Source: Aureibacter tunicatorum (GTDB lineage: Bacteria; Bacteroidota; Bacteroidia; Cytophagales; Cyclobacteriaceae). From it: DNA of 64,000 bases. The notes below the pieces were generated by a model that was given only the letters and a program-made list of their open reading frames with translations, did not search any database and was not told the origin of the DNA. How positions within the stretch are numbered: position 1 is the first letter of the stretch; every line of letters begins with the position of its first letter. The stretch covers positions 1 to 64,000 of the forward strand of contig NZ_AP025309.1 in NCBI RefSeq assembly GCF_036492635.1, in the 5' to 3' direction. A program made the position numbers and the translations under genes. Below are positions 9,291 to 20,960 of this stretch, piece after piece.

Positions 9291-12200
9291 ATGAAAAAGA
9301 AAAAGATAGTTATAAAGATAGCTTTTCTTGTGCTGTTAAGCATGTTCCAACTTATTATGGGAACGAATGATGTGCAGGCGCAAGCTCTTAGAACAGTAAC
9401 AGGAACAGTATTGGATGAAAATGGAGAGGGTTTGCCAGGCTGTAATATTAGAATCAAAGGAACAGATGAGGGCACTTTGACAGATTACAATGGCAATTAC
9501 ACTTTGGAAAATGTTCGTGAAAGCAATGTATTGATATTTACTTTTGTGGGCTATGAAAAAGAAACAAGAGAAGTAGGCTCTCAAAGTGTGATAAATGTAA
9601 GCATGCAACTTAATGTTGAGCAACTTGATGAAATTGTTGTTATCGGATATGGAGAGCAGAAGCAAAGAGATGTCACTGGATCTGTAGGTACCGTCAAGAT
9701 GGAAAAGATCGGCGATATAGTTTCCACATCTTTTGACCAAGCTATACAAGGGCGAATAGCAGGTGTGCAATTGACTTCGCCAGAAGGAGGGCCAGGAGAG
9801 CCGATGAGATTTGAAATTCGAGGAGGGACATCGATTACAGGAAATAATGATCCATTGTTTGTTATTGATGGAATTCCAATCGATGATCCATCTATTGTAA
9901 CAACGATACCTCAAGCGGATATTGTTCAAATTGACATCTTAAAAGATGCGTCCGCTACAGCCATTTATGGAGCTAGAGGAGCTAATGGTGTAGTGATCAT
10001 AACTACTCGATCAGGAACTAAAGGGAAGAACATATCTTTTAATTCAAAAGTAGGGTTTTCTCATATTCCAAATAGTGTAAGGTATGATGTATTGAGTCCA
10101 TCGGATTTTGTCGCTTTGCAAAAAGAGATCATATCTAAAAAAGGAGACGGTACTGTGGATAGGTGGGGTGATCCAAGCGATTATGCTGGAATGCCGGCTT
10201 ATGACTGGCAAGATGCGGTGATGAGAACAGCTCCATTTCAAGACTATAGTATTACGATGAATGGAGGTAATGATCAGACAAAATACTATGCTTCATTGGG
10301 TATGACTGATCAAAAGGGTACATTGATTGGAACATCTTTTCAAAGAGTTACCGGTTCATTAAAGTTGGATCAAAAGATTAATGAAAGACTGGATGTTAAT
10401 TTGAAGACAACTTATACTTATACAAACTATATAGGCCCAAGAGTATCAGAGTCTCAATCATCTGGTATTATCAGAAGCGCTATTCAATATAGGCCAGTGA
10501 TACCATTGCCTAGGCCTGGAGATGAAGATGATGAAGAATGGGACGAAGATGGCGGACTTGATCCTAATGAACTGCCTGCAAATATGTATTCCCCAGTAAA
10601 AAACCTTAATAATACGGATCAAAAGAGACCTAAAAGTCAAATTTTGGTTAGTGGATTTTTGAATTATAAGATCTTAGACAATTTGGTTTTTAGGTCTACT
10701 TTGGGGTATAATTATTATCAAGATCAAACTTATTTGTTCTACAATAAGGGAACTCAAAAAGCGGATAAATCTGCAGACGGAATCAGTGGCTCAATTAATA
10801 ATGCAACTGCATATAGGTTTACAAATGAAAACACTCTGAATTATACACTGAAGATAAACAAACACAGGATGACTGCTTTGGGGGGAGTATCTTTTCAGAC
10901 TGATAATCGATCAACACTTTATGTTAAATCAAATCAGTTTCTTACGGATGATTTTGGATGGAACTCTATCGGTCTAGGTACTTTGCCCCAAATACCTCAA
11001 TCAGGCTATCTTGAAAATGCGCTGATGTCCTATTTTGGTAGAATTAACTATAATTATCAAAGCAAGTATTTAGCGACATTCACTATGCGTGCGGATGGTT
11101 CGTCGAAATTCAATGAAAAAAACAAGTTTGGTTACTTCCCATCATTTTCATTGGCTTGGAGAGCGGGAGATGAGCAATTTGTGAAGAATTGGAATGTATT
11201 TTCTGACTTAAAATTGAAAGCTGGATGGGGTCTTACAGGTAACGATAGAGTAAACAATACCGCAGGATTTCGTACAATCGGACTAGGAGATGGTTATTAT
11301 TTCAATGGTCAATATATTCCTGGCGCATCTCAGGACGCTATGTCAAATACTCAGCTGAAATGGGAGTCAACATCTCAGTTTAATGTGGGGCTTGAGTCAG
11401 GATTTCTTGACAATCGTATCTTGTTCAATGTTGAAGCATATTATAAGTTAACGGATAATGTTTTGTTGTCGACACAAATATCTCCGTCGACAGGTTTCAC
11501 TTCTAGTTTTGAAAATATGGGATCAATAGCCAATAAGGGTATTGAATTTAGTTTGAACACTGTTAATGTGGTGACTTCTGACTTTGCATGGGAAACATCA
11601 ATGAATATTTCTTTTAATAGAAATAAATTGAAATCACTGAGTGATGGAGAAAGTTATAGAGAGTACAGTAATGGCCATCCCGATGGATGGGGTACTACCA
11701 ATATATTGCAAATAGGAAAGCCTGTTGGCGTATTTTATGGGTATGTGGCTGATGGTTTGTATCAGAATGATGATTTCATCCATGATGCCAGCACTGGAGA
11801 ATTGAGAGTAGCCAGAGGAGTACCAGGTGTTCAAACATCAATGACAAACTATTCTCCTCAACCAGGAATGCCGAAGTACAAAGATTTGGACGGGGACGGA
11901 GTAATTACGGAAAATGATCGTCAAATAATAGGTGATCCAAATCCGGATTTTTATGGAGGTATCAATAATACTTTTAGATATAAAGGCTTTGACTTAAGCG
12001 TGTTTATGACATTTTCCTATGGTAATGATATTTACAATGCAAACATGACAAATTTTTATCATCCTGAATTTGGACGCTTGAATATCAATTACCTTGCTGA
12101 GACAGCAAATAGATGGTCTCCATCAAATCCTATTCAAAACGGACCTGCTGAAGTTCCAAGTGTAGATAACAGGTGGAACCAGCTGTATTCAGGCAAGATG

Positions 12201-12467
12201 TTTAATTCTTCTTATATCGAAGATGGGTCGTATTTGAGAATAAAAAATATAACGCTTGGCTATCAATTGCCTCAATCATTGCTAAGCAAGTTGAATATTA
12301 ATTCACTGAGAGTTTCGGCTACTGTTGATAATCTTTGGGTATTTTCCAAGTACAGCGGTTATGATCCGGAAGTATCCATAAGGAATGGTGCGATGTATAA
12401 GGGGATTGATAATTCAGCTTATCCGCGTAGTAGAACGTACACGGTTGGGGTAAACATGAATTTCTAG
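9291..12467 (+). CDS. susC: SusC-like TonB-dependent outer-membrane transporter
   Basis: A 1058-residue SusC/RagA-type transporter that imports oligosaccharides across the outer membrane using TonB energy. A signal peptide ends near VQAQ (about residue 31). A carboxypeptidase regulatory-like domain follows (TGTVLDENGEGLPGCNIRIKG start, residues ~38-115), then the TonB box region (LDEIVVIGYG), the plug with DPLFVIDGIPIDD and YGARGANGVVIITT, and the large beta-barrel ending in aromatic F (VGVNMNF). The SusD gene starts 25 bases downstream. All features fit a complete, functional transporter. Confidence 0.96.
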   Translation: MKKKKIVIKIAFLVLLSMFQLIMGTNDVQAQALRTVTGTVLDENGEGLPGCNIRIKGTDEGTLTDYNGNYTLENVRESNVLIFTFVGYEKETREVGSQSVINVSMQLNVEQLDEIVVIGYGEQKQRDVTGSVGTVKMEKIGDIVSTSFDQAIQGRIAGVQLTSPEGGPGEPMRFEIRGGTSITGNNDPLFVIDGIPIDDPSIVTTIPQADIVQIDILKDASATAIYGARGANGVVIITTRSGTKGKNISFNSKVGFSHIPNSVRYDVLSPSDFVALQKEIISKKGDGTVDRWGDPSDYAGMPAYDWQDAVMRTAPFQDYSITMNGGNDQTKYYASLGMTDQKGTLIGTSFQRVTGSLKLDQKINERLDVNLKTTYTYTNYIGPRVSESQSSGIIRSAIQYRPVIPLPRPGDEDDEEWDEDGGLDPNELPANMYSPVKNLNNTDQKRPKSQILVSGFLNYKILDNLVFRSTLGYNYYQDQTYLFYNKGTQKADKSADGISGSINNATAYRFTNENTLNYTLKINKHRMTALGGVSFQTDNRSTLYVKSNQFLTDDFGWNSIGLGTLPQIPQSGYLENALMSYFGRINYNYQSKYLATFTMRADGSSKFNEKNKFGYFPSFSLAWRAGDEQFVKNWNVFSDLKLKAGWGLTGNDRVNNTAGFRTIGLGDGYYFNGQYIPGASQDAMSNTQLKWESTSQFNVGLESGFLDNRILFNVEAYYKLTDNVLLSTQISPSTGFTSSFENMGSIANKGIEFSLNTVNVVTSDFAWETSMNISFNRNKLKSLSDGESYREYSNGHPDGWGTTNILQIGKPVGVFYGYVADGLYQNDDFIHDASTGELRVARGVPGVQTSMTNYSPQPGMPKYKDLDGDGVITENDRQIIGDPNPDFYGGINNTFRYKGFDLSVFMTFSYGNDIYNANMTNFYHPEFGRLNINYLAETANRWSPSNPIQNGPAEVPSVDNRWNQLYSGKMFNSSYIEDGSYLRIKNITLGYQLPQSLLSKLNINSLRVSATVDNLWVFSKYSGYDPEVSIRNGAMYKGIDNSAYPRSRTYTVGVNMNF

Positions 12468-12492
12468 GACTTTTTTATCTGAATAATTTAAT

Positions 12493-14154
12493 ATGAAACG
12501 ATTATTTAAAATATTACTATTGGCTGTGGGAGTGCTCAGCTTTAGTGCTTGCAATGATTTTCTGGATATAGATCCTTCGGATAAATATGATTACAAAGAT
12601 TTCTTCAAGGATGTTTCGCATGTTGATATGGCTGTTGCAGGAGCTTATAATAAAGTCAATGAGCTTTACATGAGAAATATGTCTGTATGGATCAATACTG
12701 GCACTGATGAATTGTTAAGATCCATTAATACTAGAAATGAAAATATCACGAAGTTTGAATATGATTCATTTGACCCGGATTTAAAAAGAATATGGAATAC
12801 TTCTTATAGCGGGATCAGCCGATGCAATGATGTAATATATAATTTGTCATTGGACAGACCTATTGAAGATTTGACTGATGAAGCTAGAAATGCCTCGCTG
12901 GGAGATGCTTATTTGGTTAGAGGTTTACTGTATCTTAATTTGGTTCGAATGTTTGAGCATATTCCGCTTCGTACAGAACCTTATGGCGATTTGTCTGAAA
13001 ATCTAGATCAACGAAATTTGCCAAACTCTCCAGCCAATGAAGTCTATGATGTTATACTATCGGACTTCAAACAAGCAGCAAAATTGCTGCCTAGTGAAGC
13101 GAGTGCTTTGGGAAGAGGAAACAAATCTGTGGCATATGGCATGCTAGCAAGAGCATATTTGAATTTAGCAGGTGTTCGTACCAATGGAGGAAATGTAGGC
13201 ATAGATGAATGTTATAGACAGGTTGTTGTCGCTTGCGATTCTGTGGATGCTGAAAATGTGCATAGCTTGTTGCCTGAATATTCTGAAGTATTTTTAAATC
13301 AAATCAAAGGGATCAAAAGCGAGACAGAGTCTATGTGGGAAGTCGTGTTTAATGTTACTTCCAATATAAATTTAGGTGGAAATATTGGAACGTATAACGG
13401 ACCAAAATCCAATTTGTCAGGGACAAATGAAGCAGGTTCTAGCGGAGCTACTTTTGTGACGGTAAAGCATACAGAGTTATATGATCAAGAAAGTGACAGT
13501 CGCTTCGATTGGAATTGCGCTGATTGGTGGATTCGATATCGCGAAGCGAATAATCCTCAGTATTATCCAACGTATATTACAGATTCGCTTCGATGGTATC
13601 CAGCAAAATGGCGACGCGGATCACCAAATGTAATTGGGTATGAGGATGGCGAGCCTATTGAAAGTATTGAGTTTTTGGAGAATGGTTTTATACTTCGAAG
13701 CCATACAAGCATAAATTTTCCTTTGCTCAGGTATTCAGATGTATTGCTTATGCGCGCTGAAGCTAATAACGAACTTAATGGCCCTTCTTCCGCTCTTATG
13801 GATTTGGATAGAGTTAGAAATCGCGCTGGATTAAAATCGCTAGAAAGCGAATTGTCAGAAAAGGGTATTTTCGTTGACAAGGAAATTTTAAGAAATGAAC
13901 TGATGGATGAAAGAAGTAGAGAACTTTGTTATGAAGGACATCGCAGGTTTGATTTGGTTCGTTGGGGGAAGTTAGAGTCTACAATGCGTGATCTTAGCAA
14001 CTATATGAGAACAAATCCATTTTTAGGCTTTGGGAATGATGATATTTTCTTGGCTACGCCAGGAGAAAATGTTGATAAAAAGCATGTCGTGTTTCCAATT
14101 CCACAAGATGAAATGATGTTAAATAAGAATATCAAACAACATCCTCTTTGGTAG
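12493..14154 (+). CDS. susD: SusD-like surface glycan-binding lipoprotein
   Basis: A 553-residue RagB/SusD protein forming the lid of the SusC pedal-bin complex at the cell surface. Lipobox FSAC (Cys20) is followed by NDFLDIDPSDKY, a typical SusD start. The helical TPR-like framework is seen around SLGDAYLVRGLLYLNLVRMF, and the C-terminal signature includes LRYSDVLLMRAEANNEL, LDRVRNRAGL, LMDERSRELCYEGHRRFDLVRWG and FPIPQDEMMLN. Spacing to susC and the terminator downstream indicate an operon with it. Confidence 0.96.
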   Translation: MKRLFKILLLAVGVLSFSACNDFLDIDPSDKYDYKDFFKDVSHVDMAVAGAYNKVNELYMRNMSVWINTGTDELLRSINTRNENITKFEYDSFDPDLKRIWNTSYSGISRCNDVIYNLSLDRPIEDLTDEARNASLGDAYLVRGLLYLNLVRMFEHIPLRTEPYGDLSENLDQRNLPNSPANEVYDVILSDFKQAAKLLPSEASALGRGNKSVAYGMLARAYLNLAGVRTNGGNVGIDECYRQVVVACDSVDAENVHSLLPEYSEVFLNQIKGIKSETESMWEVVFNVTSNINLGGNIGTYNGPKSNLSGTNEAGSSGATFVTVKHTELYDQESDSRFDWNCADWWIRYREANNPQYYPTYITDSLRWYPAKWRRGSPNVIGYEDGEPIESIEFLENGFILRSHTSINFPLLRYSDVLLMRAEANNELNGPSSALMDLDRVRNRAGLKSLESELSEKGIFVDKEILRNELMDERSRELCYEGHRRFDLVRWGKLESTMRDLSNYMRTNPFLGFGNDDIFLATPGENVDKKHVVFPIPQDEMMLNKNIKQHPLW

Positions 14155-14163
14155 TATAAATTA

Positions 14164-14188
14164 AAAGAATCCTGAGTGGATTCTTTTT
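14164..14188 (+). terminator. Terminator/attenuator after susD
   Basis: Stem AAAGAATCC (14164-14172), loop TGAGT, stem GGATTCTTT (14178-14186), followed by TT and a pyrimidine-rich tract. It lies between susD and the next lipoprotein gene in the same orientation, so it probably lowers downstream expression relative to susCD. Confidence 0.75.
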
Positions 14189-14229
14189 CTCATAACTAAC
14201 CTATTTTTTATCAGAATAAACTGAAAGTT

Positions 14230-15903
14230 ATGAATCAAAAATTATTTAATATAGCAATGTTACTGAGCATATTGACATTTTTATATGCTTGTAATGATGA
14301 TAAGATTGAGATATTGGACAGGGTTCCCGAATCCGCGCCTCAAAATTTATTGTATCAAAATTATAAGAACTATGTGCAGGTTGGCTCTGAATGGCAGTCT
14401 GTAAAGCCGGAAGTGTTGGCTGACGGTGTATCTACTTTTGCCATTAATGGTGTTTCTTTATCCCAAGAGGGAGAAAAAGTCGGTTATTCTGGGGCAGATT
14501 TTAACATAGACTCAGAATCAGGAGTTATTAGTTTGCCTGATGCCAACGAAATTCCTTCGGGGAATTATAGCTTTGCCATAGAGGTAGAAAATGAATACGG
14601 GAAAACGATTTTTGAAGATGCATTGGGACTAATGGCATATAGTGAAAACTTCCCATATAAGGTTTTTTATCCGATATTGGAATTTGAGGAAGCCGGAACT
14701 GCTCAGGAAATCACACCATCAATTGATCCTGAGTTTAAGTCAGGGCAATTGTTCTTTAGAATGATAAGCCCTCTTGGAGTATCAGGATTAAGTGTAAGTG
14801 ATACTTCTGGGGTTATTACAATGACAGAAGGAAATCAGTTGAGTGTGGGTAATCATGAATTGAAAATAGAGGTGATCAAAAATGAAAAAGAAAAGATGAT
14901 CGCAACCGCTATTGTCAATATCACCGGACTAAAGCCGAATAGCATTGAGTATCCAAATTCTACAATGGTAGTAGAATTAAATGAATTCATGATGCCTGTG
15001 GATCCAAGTCAATTAAGCGATGTGCCAATAGTCGATATCAAAGCGGATCAGTTGCCTTTTGTTTTGTATCGTATAGAAGGAGAACATGCTGACATGTTTG
15101 ATATCAATGAACAGGGACAGTTGGCTTTGAAAGACCAGCAGTATGGCATTAATCAAGAGTATGATTTGGAGATTTATGCATATACACCTGCTGGAGAATC
15201 AAGCACAAATTTCACGGTAAATACGTTTATACCACCAGGTATGAAAATCACAGTATTTAATTCAGACTTTTCTTCTAATGGGAATGCTGGCAATACTGTT
15301 AACTTTGGTAATTTCAAAGGGTGGAATCCTTTTGGAGCTGGAGCAACAAAGAAGTCATGGATACTTAAAGATCATTTATTTAACCCTATGGCCACTACAG
15401 ATGAAAAACCGCATGGCACTTATGGTTATGGAATAATGTTGTTTAATAATGACAAGGTTGAAACAAATTCTTGGGCATTTAATGCAGATCGCTTTGAGAT
15501 ACCTGCTGGAGCATCATCTGCGGAAATTGTGCATGCCGGATATATTAGTTATCCACCTAATGGAACAGTTGGACAAGGAGGACAAACAGAGACCACTAGT
15601 CTTACCATTAGTATTTCTGAGGATTATGACCCAACCAGTGGCGGTGATCCTAATAATGCTACTTGGGAAGATATTGGTTACCCTGTGATGTTAGAGGAGA
15701 ATTGCGACAATGGTGTATTTTTTGATCCTGCCCATGCTAATTATAAAGGCAGGCCTGTAACTCCGATTGTTACAGACATTCCATCCAAATACATTGGCAA
15801 AAAGATTACTGTAGCTTTTGTAGGTAGATATTGGGGAGATGCTGCTGGAAAAAGAAGATGCTATTATCATATAGTTGAAGTTCGAATAAACGCACAATTG
15901 TAA
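14230..15903 (+). CDS. Surface glycan-binding-type lipoprotein (SusE-like position)
   Basis: A 557-residue lipoprotein (lipobox LYAC, Cys21) downstream of SusD. It contains three to four Ig/cadherin-like repeats with the pattern SGVISLPDANEIPSGNYSFAI (about 95-115), SGVITMTEGNQLSVGNHELKI (about 196-216) and GQLALKDQQYGINQEYDLEI. The C-terminal part (about 340-557) is a beta-sandwich-like domain with WNPFGAGATKKSW and many surface aromatics, typical of a glycan-binding module. No catalytic motif is evident. Position and architecture suggest a surface glycan-binding protein that helps SusCD capture substrate; the family name is not certain. Confidence 0.72.
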   Translation: MNQKLFNIAMLLSILTFLYACNDDKIEILDRVPESAPQNLLYQNYKNYVQVGSEWQSVKPEVLADGVSTFAINGVSLSQEGEKVGYSGADFNIDSESGVISLPDANEIPSGNYSFAIEVENEYGKTIFEDALGLMAYSENFPYKVFYPILEFEEAGTAQEITPSIDPEFKSGQLFFRMISPLGVSGLSVSDTSGVITMTEGNQLSVGNHELKIEVIKNEKEKMIATAIVNITGLKPNSIEYPNSTMVVELNEFMMPVDPSQLSDVPIVDIKADQLPFVLYRIEGEHADMFDINEQGQLALKDQQYGINQEYDLEIYAYTPAGESSTNFTVNTFIPPGMKITVFNSDFSSNGNAGNTVNFGNFKGWNPFGAGATKKSWILKDHLFNPMATTDEKPHGTYGYGIMLFNNDKVETNSWAFNADRFEIPAGASSAEIVHAGYISYPPNGTVGQGGQTETTSLTISISEDYDPTSGGDPNNATWEDIGYPVMLEENCDNGVFFDPAHANYKGRPVTPIVTDIPSKYIGKKITVAFVGRYWGDAAGKRRCYYHIVEVRINAQL

Positions 15904-15935
15904 TAAATTAAAATTTATATCACGGATTTATTAAA

Positions 15936-15966
15936 AGACTGCTTATGGATTTAGGCAGTCTTTTTC
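15936..15966 (+). terminator. Rho-independent terminator
   Basis: Stem AGACTGC (15936-15942) and GCAGTCT (15955-15961), followed by TTTTC and a further T-rich run. It separates the transporter/binding-protein block from the GH2 enzyme gene. Confidence 0.8.
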
Positions 15967-16042
15967 TTTTTTGTGTTTTGTAAGGGAAATATCGCATTGT
16001 CACGATTTATTAGTAGATAATCAGTTTGAACATCTTTTTTGA

Positions 16043-19237
<3,195 letters not shown>

Positions 19238-19254
19238 TCATAACACCTAAATGA

Positions 19255-19289
19255 AAAAGTGTTCTGATACTTCAGAGCACTTTTCATTT
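19255..19289 (+). terminator. Probable terminator after GH2 gene
   Basis: A 13-base stem (AAAAGTGTTCTGA at 19255-19267; TCAGAGCACTTTT at 19272-19284, one G-T pair) with a 4-base loop precedes CATTTTATT. It follows the GH2 stop by 17 bases. Confidence 0.65.
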
Positions 19290-19421
19290 TATTAGACATT
19301 ATTACGATTGATTTTTATATCATTTTATTTTCCTCAGGAGGAAATACAAAGGAGGATGGTTTAGTAACCAATAAAACAATTCGTGATAAACATTATTTTT
19401 TAATGATTTAAGCTATTGAAT

Positions 19422-20957
19422 ATGACTTCTAATATTTTGAATAAATGGCTTGCCGCTTCTTCATGCTTGTTGATGGCATCAGCTTGCCAAGCTGATAAGG
19501 AAACTTCATCTTCTCAAAGTCAACAAAAACCCAATATAGTATTTATATTCGCTGACGATCTTGGCTATGGAGATGTGTCATGTTACAACGATTTGAGTGA
19601 TAAAGTTCATACTCCATATATGGATTCGCTGGCGAGCGAGGGGATTAGGTTTACAAATGCGCATACGAGTTCTTCGGTCTCCACGCCTTCAAGATATTCG
19701 TTTCTTACAGGGGAATATGCTTGGAGAACAAGGCTTAAAGAGGGAGTGCTTTATGGTTTTAGCAAACCGTTGATTGACACCGCTAAGACAACATTGCCAG
19801 AGATGCTTCAAGCAAATGGTTATTATACAGGAATGGTTGGAAAATGGCACTTGGGGGTTGGCTGGCAGGCTAAGGATGAGACCAAGCCGGTATTTCCTAT
19901 GGATGATATTCCACGGAAGTTGACTAAGGAGCAATTGGAAAATGTAGCTCTTGACAAGCCCGTGCATGGAGGTCCCGAAGATCATGGTTTTGATGAAGCT
20001 TATTGGTGGGCGGCTTCTTTGGATATGGATCCGGATGTTTATATTGAAAACACGATTCCGTTGGAGGCTAAAATTGTGGAAAAGGGGAATAAAGCTTTTA
20101 TTCAGTCTTCATTTTATGAAAAAAAGAAGGAAGTTATGCCAATATTGTTGGATAGGGCGGAAAAATTCATTTTGGAATCCGCAAAATCTGATGATCCGTA
20201 TTTTCTTTATTTTCCTTTGACAGCTCCCCATACTCCTTACGCTCCGGTTGATGAAGTCATTGGTAGCTCTCAAGCTGGAATTTATGGAGATTTTGTCGTT
20301 CAAGTGGATCAAACTGTTGGGAGAATAATGAAAGCAGTGGAAGAGACCGGCGAAATTGAAAACACTATTTTTATCGTTTCAAGCGATAATGGAGGCATGA
20401 CCAAACGATTGAAGAGCAAAGAGTTGGTTGATGGAAAGTGGAAAAAGGAATTCACTTCAATAATTGAGACGCATGGACACTATACAAATGCACACTTAAA
20501 CGGCCAAAAAACGGATCTGTTTGAAGGAGGGCATCGTGTTCCCTTTATTTTGCGATGGCCTTCATCTGTAGGCAAAAATCAAGTAGCAGATCAGACTGTT
20601 GCAATTACTGACTTGATGGCGACATTTGCTGATATTGTTGGATATAAATTAAATAATGAAGATTCACCTGACGGCACAAGCTTTTATGAAGTGATAAAAG
20701 ATCCTTCAAATGCAGAAGAAACAAAGGATTATATTGTTTATCATTCAAATGATGGCGATTTCGCTATTCAAAAAGATTATTGGAAACTTATAGATTGCGA
20801 TGGGTCCGGCGGGTGGACAAAGACAGAAACTTCAGGCGCTCAACTTTATAACATCAAAGCAGATATTCAAGAGCAAAATAATCTGGCGGATCAATATCCT
20901 GAAAAAGTGGCTGAATTGAAAAATCTGTTGGAAAAGGTAAAGTTAGAACCCATTTAA
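19422..20957 (+). CDS. Sulfatase lipoprotein, serine-type (family S1)
   Basis: A 511-residue sulfatase (ATG at 19422; a TTG two codons earlier is less likely). Lipobox MASAC (Cys22) marks it as a lipoprotein. Metal ligands ADD (Asp45-Asp46), catalytic STPSR with Ser87 as the formylglycine precursor, then FLTGEYAWR, GKWHLG and SSDNGG. It is a clear paralogue of the sulfatase at 2299-3822 over its whole length (shared VSTP-R-YS-LTG, GGPE-HGFD-AYW and SLDM-P). Two very similar sulfatases suggest either different regiospecificity on one glycan or a recent duplication. The next gene starts 3 bases after its stop. Confidence 0.93.
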   Translation: MTSNILNKWLAASSCLLMASACQADKETSSSQSQQKPNIVFIFADDLGYGDVSCYNDLSDKVHTPYMDSLASEGIRFTNAHTSSSVSTPSRYSFLTGEYAWRTRLKEGVLYGFSKPLIDTAKTTLPEMLQANGYYTGMVGKWHLGVGWQAKDETKPVFPMDDIPRKLTKEQLENVALDKPVHGGPEDHGFDEAYWWAASLDMDPDVYIENTIPLEAKIVEKGNKAFIQSSFYEKKKEVMPILLDRAEKFILESAKSDDPYFLYFPLTAPHTPYAPVDEVIGSSQAGIYGDFVVQVDQTVGRIMKAVEETGEIENTIFIVSSDNGGMTKRLKSKELVDGKWKKEFTSIIETHGHYTNAHLNGQKTDLFEGGHRVPFILRWPSSVGKNQVADQTVAITDLMATFADIVGYKLNNEDSPDGTSFYEVIKDPSNAEETKDYIVYHSNDGDFAIQKDYWKLIDCDGSGGWTKTETSGAQLYNIKADIQEQNNLADQYPEKVAELKNLLEKVKLEPI

Positions 20958-20960
20958 TAT